NCBI GenBank assembly: GCA_039105265.1 | Contig: JAPFFF010000003.1 | Span: 3,286,001-3,350,000 of the forward strand | Direction: 5' to 3' | Length of the DNA stretch: 64,000 nucleotides | DNA from: Tritrichomonas musculus | Taxonomy: Eukaryota; Parabasalia; Tritrichomonadida; Tritrichomonadidae | Part shown: piece by piece, positions 18,889-29,530 of the stretch | Layout of the letters: every line of letters begins with the position of its first letter | Numbering within the stretch: position 1 is the stretch's first letter | Translations under genes and position numbers: made by a program | Notes under the pieces: model-generated | The model's database searches: none | The model's input: only the letters and a program-made list of their open reading frames with translations | What the model was told of the DNA's origin: nothing

Positions 18889-19990
18889 AAAATCCTCCAA
18901 CCCACCATTTTCAATTGAAATCGATCATTTTCAATTCAAAAAAATAATCCTTTAATAAAACAAAACCCAAACCATTCGCACTAAATTGGATTTTTTCTTA
19001 TTCTAGAAAAACAAAAACCAAATAAATAAACCTTTCAAAAAATAATCCTCCATCCTCCTCCAAATTGGGCTCTTTTTGGGATTTTTGGATATAATTTACA
19101 TCCTTAAATCTCCATATGAAAAAGTGATGTAGGCATAAGCGATTACCGCAAACAGAGGTATTCTTTATATTAAGGTATTAACATTTTTATTTTGAGAGTT
19201 TTTTTCAATGAGATGTATCAAAAAGTTAATAACTTTTTGTGTGAAAATGATTTTTTAAAGATTTTTGTTTGTTTGTTTGCATTTCATTATAGAATTATTA
19301 TTATTTATATTAACCAATATAAAAATCAAAAGGAAAAAATGCAAATGAATATACATATTATCAAATAAATATTAAAATAGACCGAAATTGAAATATTAAT
19401 GATTACGTTTTGTATTATCTGGAACAGAATAGCCAGCAGAATTAAAAAGTGTGAACGTAGGCATTGGCCTAAGTAAAGAGGTTCTGAGCATAGAGTAGCT
19501 AAAGAATTTTGTTGCATTAGTAGGAACAACCTTCTGTACTAAACTCTTTTTTAGTTCAAATTCATTTAAAATTATCAAACATACTTCTCATATGAAGAAA
19601 ATGATATAGATTTCAATGCATTTGTTAAATATATCTAAAAATGATATTATACTTTAAAAACCAACATATTTACTGGATTATTAAGAATGTTTGGCTTTTT
19701 TAAAAGTCAAGTACACCTTTGCTATTTATTGAACAATCTTCATGCACCTGACTTTTGAGATTAATGTTATTCATTTGTGATGATATTTTATTATTCACTG
19801 TTAATTATACTTCAATCATAACACACCTTTTACATATATATAAAAAAATTGTTTAAATCATATATGCAATGTAAATTAGTGTAAAAGCTGATAAAAATTG
19901 GATCTTTCATGGTGATTTTTTTATTAATTTCTATCAATTTTTTCAAAGGAAAGATTAAATAGTCAAACAATTTTTCAATCCAAGATAAAA
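18889..19990. other. Intergenic DNA without a supported gene
   Basis: 1.1 kb, AT-rich. Two overlapping minus-strand frames at 19326-19578 start only at non-ATG codons or lack conserved sequence and are rejected. A weak inverted repeat around AAAAGTCA (near 19702 and 19752) is present. The block may be the decayed left flank of the MULE relic to its right. Confidence 0.4.
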
Positions 19991-20021
19991 TTTAATATTC
20001 AAGAGCAAAATATGTTCAGAC

Positions 20022-21375
20022 TTGAATTTAAAACGCCTAAAGAAGCTGATACGACATTTTGAAGAAATTCTTACTTTGCAGGATTTGAAATTTCTGCTCG
20101 GGATTCAACTGAAGTTGGAAGTTGTAGATATTACAGTCAAAAAGGTGGACGAAAACGTGGTAATATATCCAATAAAACAAATTGTCCTTTTTATTTTAAA
20201 GCACATGTAAAAGCAAAAGAAGATGGAACATATTTAGTTACAATATCTCAAAAGAAATTTATTTAATACATACTTATAAAGATGATCTTAAGATGGAAGA
20301 TAAAAAAGTTAAAGAAGATGATCCTTTAAAAACAATTTTTACTATAAAGCACATATTGTGTGCGTTTCATAAAACTAAAAATTTAAAAAAAAAAGATTAA
20401 TTCATTAGGATTCAGTGATGAAGAAAAAGAAAGCTATGAATATTCTTTTGATCAAATTTGTTACTCATCTAATCATGATAAAGCAATGTAACTCTTGGGG
20501 AAAATGTTAGAAGTTCCTAAATTGAGAAGTTATTGGGAAAAGGAAGTTGTACCATATTTGCACATGTTCGCACGTTCATGCTTGAATGGAGCACATTGTT
20601 TAGGATACAATGTTACATCCCCTGTTGAAAGAATGAATCATATGCTGAAAAAGGGACTCCCTGATAAAATGTTGACTCTAGTTGAATCTAGAATTGAATT
20701 TAATCAAATTTTGGAAAACCATATAATGATAACTACTGAAAAAATAATGTCAAAACGTGTTCCAAGTGATGCCATTTTATATCAAAAGTATATGCCAAGG
20801 ATCGCTAGTGATATCAAAATACAAATTGATAAATTAAAAAAAAATTGTTATCATTGATGAAAAAAATGAATATTATACGCATAAAGCCTTCTCTGAATCT
20901 TACCCCGATGAAAATTATGCCTTAAATGAATGGCATTGTGATTGTGGATTTATTGATTTTGCTGGAATACCATGTTGTCATATAATTCCTCTTCATCATT
21001 GTTGTTTAATGAATTTCCGATTTTTCTTGTTGATCCACGATGGAACAAAGCAAATGAACATCAGATAGATAACGGTAATATTCTGCTTTCACAATTTTTC
21101 GATAATCAAGTACTTGATGATGACGATGATTCAGTCGATTTGCCTCTCCCATCAAGTTTTGAAAAAAAAAAAAAGAATCTAATCAGATGTCAAGTTTGTC
21201 ACAAGGTGAAAGATTCTTAAAGCTTTTTCATGAATCAAAAAATATCCGTTCCCGTGCATCAGAAAGAATTGTTCAATCTGAAAAAGTTGCACATAAATAT
21301 ATATTTTATTGTAAAAGGGAATTTTATAAATTTTCATGTATCAGTCCAAAATGTTTAGATATTATAATATTTTAT
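20022..21375 (+). pseudogene. Decayed MULE transposase with FAR1-type N-terminus and SWIM-like end
   Basis: Fragments in different frames read as one broken transposase. Near 20081-20270 a frame encodes GFEISARDSTEVGSCRYYSQ...TNCPFYFKAH, like a FAR1/MULE DNA-binding domain. At 20495-20857 a 120-residue frame holds NVTSPVERMNHMLKKGL, corresponding to the region of the third catalytic acid. At about 20930-20990 another frame has EWHCDCGFIDFAGIPCCH, a SWIM-like C-x-C...C-x-H zinc finger, and near 21183 a C-x2-C knuckle. Only about 225 bp separate the FAR1 part from the C-terminal part, so the D-D core has been deleted. At least three frameshifts or stops are required. It differs from the intact MULE at 15171 and so belongs to another lineage. 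Confidence 0.7.
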
Positions 21376-21679
21376 TAAGTGAGTAGTTCATTCGAATTTT
21401 CAATCGGTTTGGTTATGCAAACTGGAATAATCTGTCATTATGAGCTATTATTATAAAAAGAAAGTTGGTTTATCATAAGAAAATTTTTTATAAAAACTCA
21501 TGATCTCCAACTGATCGTCGTAATTTGCTATTTCAATGGAAACGATCATTTTTTCAAGTAACACATATAATATTTTGATGCAAATTGAGAACTCACAAAA
21601 TGGCTTGCACCAATTGAAAGTATTTTTAAAACCCCCTTCAATATATAATTAGTTTTGAAATAACTCATATAATATATTA

Positions 21680-21964
21680 CAGTATAGTAAAAAAATATGA
21701 AATCGTCAAAAAATACTAAAAAAGTTGGAAAATACACTTTTTAAAAGAAATAAGGCCAAATTTGCTTGGCTAATTCTTTTTATCGTCATTTGAAAAAATG
21801 GATTTTCGAACTTTTTCGAAAAATTCAAAAAGCTGGAAAAGCTACTTTTTCAAATGACGATAAAACAATATTTACTCAAAAAAATTGAGTGTTTATTATG
21901 AAAAAGCTTGTTTTCCAACTTTTTGAATAATATTTTTACGTTTTCATATTTTTTTACTATACTG
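21680..21964. mobile_element. Tc1/mariner-type MITE with TA target duplication
   Basis: A 285-bp element starting CAGTATAGTAAAAAAATATG and ending with its exact inverse; similarity between the arms continues imperfectly for about 55 bp. TA flanks both ends (21678-21679 and 21965-21966). A second, internal inverted repeat of about 20 bp (TATCGTCATTTGAAAAA at 21781-21797 and its complement at 21846-21862) makes the element highly foldable. No open frame. CAGT ends and TA duplication are typical of Tc1/mariner/IS630 elements. Confidence 0.8.
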
Positions 21965-21966
21965 TA

Positions 21967-22431
21967 TAAGTGTTCATAGAAAAAAGTAATTATCTAGAAA
22001 AATCTACCACCAGATACTTTATTAAAAATTTAGGATAAGTTTAGGTGCATATATAAACTAATTTTATCCATGCAAATGGAAATGATCACAGTACAATTTG
22101 AGAAATAAGCAATCTAAAATTGAGAGAAAGTATTCAATTTTAAAATTTAAATCCATCATTTTCTTGATAATATATCATTATTATTCAAAATAAAAGAAAT
22201 AATTATATTAAATACTTATAATGACAAGCAATATAACAAAATATAAATCTAAAAGTCTTTTTTGAAGGTCTTTTTTCATCTCATCTTTTTAAAAAAAAGT
22301 AAATGGAATACTTTCTACCTTTCTCTTTTGAATTTTCGATTTTTTGACCGTTCTCCCTTAATAATAAGTATGAATATTTATATTACATTTATACTACTAT
22401 ATTAAAAATTTATATAACAAACAAAAAAGTA
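21967..22431. other. Intergenic spacer, nothing recognised
   Basis: 465 bp of AT-rich DNA between the MITE and the 3' end of the next minus-strand gene; no gene or repeat boundary seen. Confidence 0.4.
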
Positions 22432-23628
22432 CTATTGATAATAAGAGTTTTCTTTTTCTTCTTCCATCCTTCTTTCTTCAGCAGCTTCTTGTTCTTTTAA
22501 TCTTCTATTTTCTTCAATTGCCAAACGTAATTTTGTTGTCACCTCATTGGCTTCTTTTTTTCTTTGAGAAACTAAATCCTTTGCACTTTCATCAATCATA
22601 GTTTGTTCTTTTTGTTTATTAATTTCTTCCTTTTTCATTTCTTCGAGATTTTTTTGAAGCAATTCAATCTCTTTTTGAATATAGAAAGAATCTCTGATTC
22701 TTTTATCAATTGCTTGTTTTATTTGGCGAGCATGATTAGAGTAACGTTGTATTTCTTTTTCCTTTATCTCAATTTGTCTTCGGAGAGTTGCGTTATCTGT
22801 GTCTTCAATATCTTTATCGATTTTTGATGATGATCGAAATCGAGGAGTTGGTATGTTACTACTATTACTAGAATAAGGGCGAGATGTTGATTGCTTTGAT
22901 GTTAATCGGGGCGTTTTTTGTTGTGTTTTTTGTCGATTTATGCTGATTGATGTTGATGGACGAGCTGTATTCGGGCTTTTAGTTTGATTCGACTGCTGAG
23001 ATAAGTGAGATGCTTGAATCTGTGGCTGAACACGAATTGTAGAAGTCATTGAATATATTTTATTTGAATCATTAATATGAGAGTTTCTATTTGTGCTCAA
23101 GCATGATTGCGGTCGTGTAGGAATAAAAACATCGGTTGATTCTGGATTAAAATGACGAATATCCCGAACTGTTTGGAGTCGTTTTTCTAATGAATTGGTT
23201 TCTTCAACAATATCATTATAAAAGGCGAAAGTATGTGCCATTGATTTAAAAAGTGGAGTCGGTAAATCCATTTTTGCAATGGAGTTTCTTAAATCATCAA
23301 GTTCATTGGTTGGGAGGAGAGAAAGAAGTAAAAATCTTCTTTCCTCGTTTGATAGTTCAACTCCAATGTTTACAGGCTCATCACCATCTGTAAATAATTT
23401 TAGAATATGACTAAATTCTTTATCTTTCTTGCTTTGAGAATTTTTTTTAATTCGCGTAAGTTCTGATTGGTATAATGGAGTAATTGAATTGACAAGTTCT
23501 ATATTCTCGTTGGAAGTATCAAGTAAATGGAGTAAAAAAAAACGAAATTCTTTTTCAATTCGTAGTTGTTGTAGATTATTTGTTGAGGTTGTAGCTCTTT
23601 TATATTCAGCGATTATCTGTTGGTTCAT
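22432..23628 (-). CDS. Hypothetical coiled-coil protein
   Basis: A 398-residue protein of no recognised family. Residues 1-160 are mostly helical with RRFLLLSLLPTNELDDLR. Residues 165-275 are Ser/Thr/Gln/Pro-rich and likely disordered. Residues about 275-398 are a highly charged coiled coil (EIKEKEIQRYSNHARQIKQA...EEERRMEEEKE). This architecture is common among trichomonad cytoskeletal and basal-body proteins, but no function can be assigned. The ATG is the first in frame and no Inr is evident. It is followed by the Cys-rich receptor on the same strand, 198 bp upstream. Confidence 0.65.
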   Translation of the reverse strand: MNQQIIAEYKRATTSTNNLQQLRIEKEFRFFLLHLLDTSNENIELVNSITPLYQSELTRIKKNSQSKKDKEFSHILKLFTDGDEPVNIGVELSNEERRFLLLSLLPTNELDDLRNSIAKMDLPTPLFKSMAHTFAFYNDIVEETNSLEKRLQTVRDIRHFNPESTDVFIPTRPQSCLSTNRNSHINDSNKIYSMTSTIRVQPQIQASHLSQQSNQTKSPNTARPSTSISINRQKTQQKTPRLTSKQSTSRPYSSNSSNIPTPRFRSSSKIDKDIEDTDNATLRRQIEIKEKEIQRYSNHARQIKQAIDKRIRDSFYIQKEIELLQKNLEEMKKEEINKQKEQTMIDESAKDLVSQRKKEANEVTTKLRLAIEENRRLKEQEAAEERRMEEEKENSYYQ

Positions 23629-23826
23629 TTCTTCTCTTAATTTAATAAAATTTTAAAAAATTTTGATTAATTGAAAAATATTAATAACGTATTTTGAATT
23701 CCCACAAAAAATAATGCAATTTTATCTTTACACAAATTAGAGTATTTTAAATCTAAAATTCAAAGTATTAAATAATGAAATTTATAAAACAAATAATATA
23801 AGACAAAGCGGAAAGAATTGAATGTG

Positions 23827-26673
23827 TTAATCCGAATCATCCGAGTCGTTTGATTTATTAACCATATATTCCCACTGATTTGCAATTTGATCTAAGTATA
23901 TGCTATATATTGAAGGAAAATCTAAAATAACCTTAGAAATCAAATTCAATGCAAAAGGTCTGAATTTATGATTAATAAAAATATAACTTTCTCTGAAATC
24001 TTGTTTGCTATATTGTGCATATTCAATAAATTCTTTATAAATATCCCATATTTTAGTCTTTAATTTACGATCTTTAATATCCATTAATTTATTAATTGAA
24101 TCAAAGCCGCCATCAATAAATTTATCAATATATGAGTCTAGCTCTTTTCCTTGTTGTAATAATTCTTGAAAATCATCCTGAATGGTTTCTTCCTCATTTG
24201 ATTTTTCAGATTTTTTTTTAGTTATAACTAAAAAGTTTATTTTATAAATGATGGGTTGAATAATCATAAGTATAAAAAATATTAGAAACAAGCATGATGT
24301 GAAAATTAGTGATACATTAATTACTTCAGGCGAGTTGCTTCTTTCATCTACTTGAGTAGATGCCACGAAAAAGTTGAAAAGTTTTAATAAGTCAGATATA
24401 AAAGCCAATTCGTTACAATGGTCATCATTATATGGCTTCAAAGTAACTTGAAGAGAAAAATATATTGCATAAATTGCAAGTGAAAATCCATATTGGAAAA
24501 TAAGAAAGCGTTGAAGATATATCCAAGAAACGAAAATTAAGGCGAATTTCAAATGAATTATTAATATCCAAAAATATAATCTAAAAATTGTTGTATAGCA
24601 GTGTCCTTTAACTGTAACGACACGATTTTCGTTAAAAAGTAAAATAACTTTATAGAAATGTTCTTCAGGTCTTTCACTAATTTCTTCTTCTTCGTTATGA
24701 TTATTATTTTTTTTAGGCTGAGAAAAAAGAATTTTAAGGTCAAAACAAATAATAAATATGAATAAAATAACTAAAACAATGATTGTTGTTATAATTGCCG
24801 GTTTTGCTGTTGGATCATTAAATACCATCGAAGGCTGAATATCAAGATACTTAATTGTATGGCCTAATGTAAGCTCAGAATATTTGATAGTTCTCATTAC
24901 TAAGCCAAAATAAGCTGGGAAAAAGACATAAAACGAAGCAGCAACAGATTCTTTAAAAACTTCCACACAATCAAAAAAATTATAATTTGTGTAAATTTTA
25001 ATTTTTCTGAAAGTTTCTAATGTGCGAGGGCCATCTCTTCTTATAAATTTGACAAGTGAAGGAATTGCCCATGATAAAAGACTGCATATGAATAAAATAA
25101 GAGCAATTATAATTGGAATTGCTATTGCGATCTGAATAGAAGGACTCCAGTTATGATGTCCGTAGCATTGAGGTTGGAATATTTGAGGATTAAAGTATAA
25201 AAACGATAAATATGAGAAAAAAACTGAAGATCCAAATTTTGTAAATGAATTTAAAAATGAAAACATAGCTATTTCTTGGAAAAAATGAATAAATATAACA
25301 AACATTGGGAAGTACTTGTGATTATAAACGGAGAAATAAAACATTAAAACAACAAGCAAAATCATTAATATTGCTAATATTGGTGGAACTGAACGATTGC
25401 ATTTAGCACAACTTTGATGAAGTCTGAAATAGCCTTTTGAGCATGATCCACAAAACTTTCCTTCATATCCTTCGCTACACGTGCTATTTCCTAAACAAGC
25501 ATATTTTGGTTGACAAACTACTGAATAATAAAAATGATTTTCGTCAATCCAAAATCCTGCGTTTGCACGCGGAAAAAGAGATCCGTATTCACACTTTTCT
25601 GTATCGAAGCATTGTCTGCATTCTTCGCCAGCTCTGCCATAATAACCAGTAGGACAAACGCAAGAATAAAGCGATGTTTCGCCAATATTGATTGTTGTTG
25701 AGTTTTCAGGACATCTGAGGCATTGTAATTGCATTGAATTTGGTTGGTAAGAGCCAACTGGGCAAGATATGCACTTTTTGGTATTTTGGTTATAATATGT
25801 TCCAGGTTGGCAAGGAACACAACTCATGCTGCCTTTAGAATATTCTTTGCCATTTGGACATGGTTCACATCTTGTTGAACCATCTGTAAGTGGAGCTTGG
25901 TTTTCAGGACACAATTCGCATTGTGATGTTTGATTATCGAAATAATATGGAATTCGGCATCCTAAAAATTCGGCAACTAAATTAAATGAGCTCCGTGATT
26001 CAGTTTCTTTAGTCATTTCGGATTTTGCTGTTATTGTATTTGTTTCTTCGTAAACTACAACTTTTGAAGTAGAGTTGAGTAAATTAAAATCAAAATATGG
26101 AGGTTGACCATTTAAAATAGTTAAAACTGTGGAATTTTTATGGATGTTATTGAAATTGCTTGGCCCATTAATTTGAATGCTTATGTTATTTTGGATTGAA
26201 TAGAAATTTTGGGCTTTTATAGATGAGCAATTAAAATCATCGGTGCATTCAATATTAATTGTATCTACTGTAATTGTATCAATTGTAAAACTTGAGTTTT
26301 CTTTGAGATTCAAATTCGAAGCAGAAAGAAAAAAATTATTAAATACTACATCTCCTGAGATATTGAGATTTTCATTGATATGTATATGCAAGCGACGATT
26401 GGATGTTAAGAATATTTTACCATTCGCACTAAATTCTGATATATTAATGATTTGATCATCATTTATATCTTTAAGAAGAACAAGAAAAGTTGTATCATCT
26501 TCTTTTGAATTCACTGTTAAATGTTTTGACTGTATTTCGGTAACAATGCAAAGATTCGTATATTGTTCTACGTGTTGGCAAAGATCTTGAACTTCCAGCG
26601 TATTTTTACCTTTAAAATAAGCGTTTGAAGAGAATGATTTGGTGACTGTAATAAAAAATAGAGTTAAAATCAT
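23827..26673 (-). CDS. GCC2/GCC3-type Cys-rich multi-pass membrane protein
   Basis: A 948-residue predicted surface receptor. It starts with a signal peptide (about 1-15), then about 230 residues of beta-rich N-glycosylatable ectodomain, then a tandem Cys-rich GCC2/GCC3 or ephrin-receptor-like region (about 245-425) with units such as CPENQAPLTDGSTRCEPCPNG and CPTGYYGRAGEECRQC. After that come multiple membrane helices (about 430-810), including AILMILLVVLMFYFSVY and TIIVLVILFIFIICF, and a cytoplasmic acidic tail ending KSNDSDDSD. Such proteins are expanded in trichomonads and are presumed to act at the cell surface; ligand and transport activity are unknown. Start is the ATG immediately before the hydrophobic signal sequence. 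Confidence 0.75.
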   Translation of the reverse strand: MILTLFFITVTKSFSSNAYFKGKNTLEVQDLCQHVEQYTNLCIVTEIQSKHLTVNSKEDDTTFLVLLKDINDDQIINISEFSANGKIFLTSNRRLHIHINENLNISGDVVFNNFFLSASNLNLKENSSFTIDTITVDTINIECTDDFNCSSIKAQNFYSIQNNISIQINGPSNFNNIHKNSTVLTILNGQPPYFDFNLLNSTSKVVVYEETNTITAKSEMTKETESRSSFNLVAEFLGCRIPYYFDNQTSQCELCPENQAPLTDGSTRCEPCPNGKEYSKGSMSCVPCQPGTYYNQNTKKCISCPVGSYQPNSMQLQCLRCPENSTTINIGETSLYSCVCPTGYYGRAGEECRQCFDTEKCEYGSLFPRANAGFWIDENHFYYSVVCQPKYACLGNSTCSEGYEGKFCGSCSKGYFRLHQSCAKCNRSVPPILAILMILLVVLMFYFSVYNHKYFPMFVIFIHFFQEIAMFSFLNSFTKFGSSVFFSYLSFLYFNPQIFQPQCYGHHNWSPSIQIAIAIPIIIALILFICSLLSWAIPSLVKFIRRDGPRTLETFRKIKIYTNYNFFDCVEVFKESVAASFYVFFPAYFGLVMRTIKYSELTLGHTIKYLDIQPSMVFNDPTAKPAIITTIIVLVILFIFIICFDLKILFSQPKKNNNHNEEEEISERPEEHFYKVILLFNENRVVTVKGHCYTTIFRLYFWILIIHLKFALIFVSWIYLQRFLIFQYGFSLAIYAIYFSLQVTLKPYNDDHCNELAFISDLLKLFNFFVASTQVDERSNSPEVINVSLIFTSCLFLIFFILMIIQPIIYKINFLVITKKKSEKSNEEETIQDDFQELLQQGKELDSYIDKFIDGGFDSINKLMDIKDRKLKTKIWDIYKEFIEYAQYSKQDFRESYIFINHKFRPFALNLISKVILDFPSIYSIYLDQIANQWEYMVNKSNDSDDSD

Positions 26674-27339
26674 TTAAATTGTTGAAAATCAAGATAAAAA
26701 TTTTTTTCTCAATTTTGTATGAAAAAAAAAAAAAAAATGAAATGTATGATAAATATCATGTATTGCTTAACTGCATCTTTTTCTTTTCTTTTTTTATAAT
26801 TTTATGAAAAATTGATCAGAATTACAAATAAAAGATTTCAATTATTATTATTGGTAAAAAAGGATGATTATTAGCATAATTAGAGGGATATAGATTTTGT
26901 AGTTATGTACTTATGATTATAAATGAATAAATTGGAACACTTCATCGCATAAAATAATTTTTTGAATTATTTATAATCTTATCAATAAATTGGCCTTAAC
27001 GATAATCCGATCAAAATCATCTCTTCAAGCTTTTCATGAATAAACAAATTTACATAATGTTTAGCATCAAAATATTTATTAGATGATTAGTAATATATGT
27101 AACGATATGATAATGTTCTTTTGTGACAAATTGTTTTTATAAATATGGTAATATTTTTATTTTTTTCGTGGTAATATTTAATTTAATACTATTTTAGAAT
27201 TTGCTACTAAATATATCAAAAAAAAATTGGAATTGGAAATAAAATTTTTCTTTCTAAACGCTACAAAAGTCTGACATTTGATATGAAATCCTATATTTTC
27301 AATTGAAGTGTATTTGCACTTTTTCACAAATTTTTTCAA
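26674..27339. promoter_or_regulatory. Divergent promoter region
   Basis: 666 bp between the receptor gene (-) and TBCCD1 (+). AT-rich with a poly-A run near 26722. An Inr-like TCACA at 27324-27328 would give TBCCD1 a 14-nt leader. No other structure seen. Confidence 0.5.
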
Positions 27340-28962
27340 ATGTCTGGATATCGATTATGGCTTAGTTGGGAAACCTTCGAGGTCGCTGCAATCAATTCTC
27401 TATTAACCGCTGACATCACGCTCGAGAAAATCAAACAGCTCGCTGAGAAACTCCAACCATTAACAGAATCAGTGTCATATGATAAATGGAAAACTGCTGT
27501 CACCTCTGTTTTCCGTCTCAATGACAACCAAGTGCAAGCGCTTTATGCAACTTTGACATGCTTCCTCACAAAAGACGCACAGCAAGCTCTTATTCAATCT
27601 CAAGTCTATCTTACCGAAAAATCTTGTCTTCCTTCATTTTTCACCCGTGGTACGGACATCCTCTGCTATTTATTCGCTATTTTTGTTAAGAAGAAATTCC
27701 GTGGTGTCTCAGAATTGTCAAACCTTGAAATGTTTCCAAATCGTAAAGAAGAAAGTAGTCAAAGATTAAAAACAACGAATAGAGAAGTTTCTCTTTCAGC
27801 ACCTGCTATCACAAATAGGCTTAAACTTACTATTACAAAAGAGCAATCTTTGTATCCTCTTATGGTAAGATTCTTCTACAATAAACTTCCACAATTCTTA
27901 AGTATTTATGCCCCTGATGGACTTACACGCCAGCATGTTGAATCATTTTCTCTCCTTGTCCATGGTGGACCTGATTTTGCTCATAAAGCAAATTCTCTTG
28001 CGAATTTAATGGGATTATTTAAGAACGACGAACAAGTTGAACCGGTTGAAAATCTCATTAATCACGTTAAAGCGCTTTTAACTCTTTCTAAATCATCAGA
28101 AGATTTGCTAAACCGTTATGACCAAAATATAGTTCCAACATCGCCACTCGCATACAGGCCATTTGCAAGTTCTCTTAGACAGGCCGAACAAATTGAAGGA
28201 GCAACCCTTGATAAGCCTTTACTCTTTGAATATGAAGCAACTCATACTCAAGAGCCGCCTAAATATATTCTTGAAGTACCAGAAACGCCATGTGATGTTC
28301 ATATTTATAACTACAGACATGCAACTGTTTATATTTGCAGTTCTGTTTCTACTGTCTTTATTACACGTTGCAGAGATTCTACAATCTTTGTTGGTGCTGC
28401 AGTTGCAATTCACCTTGATAACTGTCAGAACGTGAAAATCATTTGTGCAACTAGGATGGCTCATATTGAAGCATGCGAACGTTGCACATGTTATTTCTTG
28501 ATCAATACAAGACCAATTGTTACAAGAAACTGCTCTAGGCTTGTTTTCGCACCATATAATGCACTTTATACAAAGTTCGGTCTTGACACATTATGTACAG
28601 GAATTAATCCACAGCTCAACCTTTGGGATCAGCCAATAGTCCTTGGATCATTCGGTGGATCCTTATTTGAGAAAATTTCGCCAGCCAACTTTAGAATATT
28701 TGTCGTCCCAATGTCATGGGCGAATGTTAATCCAATTATAAATACACAGATACCAGATCAATATCTTGCCGAACTCGAGAAAAAGAAAAATAGCATTTTG
28801 ACCCTGAAATCAGATTTGGAAATTATCAAAGGAAAAGATCCAAAACTTTATGAACAACTCGTTGATAAAATACATAAAACCGGAAGTAAATGTATTACTG
28901 AAGGAGGCCAAATGCAAGAGATTATTTGGCTGACAAACCGCTGTCAAAATGATGCAAGTTAA
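27340..28962 (+). CDS. TBCCD1: TBCC domain-containing protein 1 homologue
   Basis: A 540-residue protein with a C-terminal C-CAP/TBCC beta-helix domain (about 305-440): DVHIYNYRHATVYICSSVST, DSTIFVGAAVAIHLDNCQNV and IEACERCTCYFLINTRPIV are typical rungs. The sequence after it (LVFAPYNALYTKFGLDTLCTGI, LWDQPIVLG) is characteristic of TBCCD1 rather than cofactor C or RP2. TBCCD1 locates to centrosomes, basal bodies and the Golgi edge, and is needed for centriole linkage in algae and for Golgi-centrosome positioning in human cells. Codon use is more GC-rich at the 5' end. The ATG is the first in frame and has an Inr 14 nt upstream. Confidence 0.9.
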   Translation: MSGYRLWLSWETFEVAAINSLLTADITLEKIKQLAEKLQPLTESVSYDKWKTAVTSVFRLNDNQVQALYATLTCFLTKDAQQALIQSQVYLTEKSCLPSFFTRGTDILCYLFAIFVKKKFRGVSELSNLEMFPNRKEESSQRLKTTNREVSLSAPAITNRLKLTITKEQSLYPLMVRFFYNKLPQFLSIYAPDGLTRQHVESFSLLVHGGPDFAHKANSLANLMGLFKNDEQVEPVENLINHVKALLTLSKSSEDLLNRYDQNIVPTSPLAYRPFASSLRQAEQIEGATLDKPLLFEYEATHTQEPPKYILEVPETPCDVHIYNYRHATVYICSSVSTVFITRCRDSTIFVGAAVAIHLDNCQNVKIICATRMAHIEACERCTCYFLINTRPIVTRNCSRLVFAPYNALYTKFGLDTLCTGINPQLNLWDQPIVLGSFGGSLFEKISPANFRIFVVPMSWANVNPIINTQIPDQYLAELEKKKNSILTLKSDLEIIKGKDPKLYEQLVDKIHKTGSKCITEGGQMQEIIWLTNRCQNDAS

Positions 28963-29384
28963 ATTCATTAATGAACGTTTATTCAATATTTATCTTTATT
29001 TTTCTTTTTAATTCTTCTTTTCTTTTACAATAAATCAAATATTAAAAAAGATAATCATGTATTTTATGTAATAGGATCTGATATATTATATTATGATTAG
29101 TATAGTATGTGTTATTTCAATGCTTAAAGAATTCTGTTATAATATATATTATATGCCACAACTATATACTATTAAAAGTTAAACAAAATCTTTTTACAAA
29201 ACAAATTCAATACTGTCGATTTCATCAAAAATGAACATCAGCGATTGACTTCATTAATAATGAGTATTTTTTGGATTCCAATCACCCAAAATTATAACAA
29301 TTGTAAAGTGTATACCTAAATATAAATTTGGGTTTGCTTTTATCTTTAGGATTAATTTTTGAATAGTTGTACTTTTGTGAGGAG

Positions 29385-29530
29385 ACTTCAAAAAGTGGGA
29401 AATCCTCAGAAAAAATAATCTAAATAAAATGCAAAAAAAAAAAAACTTTTTAAGTTACAAAATTTTTACCGATTCTTACCGCCAGCTGTGGGGTCTCGAC
29501 GCCCACTAGGCGGTATGTAGCCTCGGTACA
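29385..29530. repeat. GC-rich hairpin repeat, copy B (hairpin inverted relative to copy A)
   Basis: The left arm (CTTCAAAAAGTGGGAA at 29387, then AATAATCTAAATAAAAT) matches copy A at 17552 in the same orientation, through to AATTTTTACCGA. The GC-rich core (about 29468-29527) is instead the reverse complement of copy A's core. It folds as ACCGA/TCGGT, ACCGCC/GGCGGT and GTGGG/CCCAC. The inner T-A pair here is C-G in copy A. Confidence 0.75.

Noticed and set aside
19326-19578. Two overlapping small minus-strand frames
   Set aside because: The longer upstream one begins at TTG, has an in-frame stop just upstream and no recognised family; the other is hydrophobic low-complexity.
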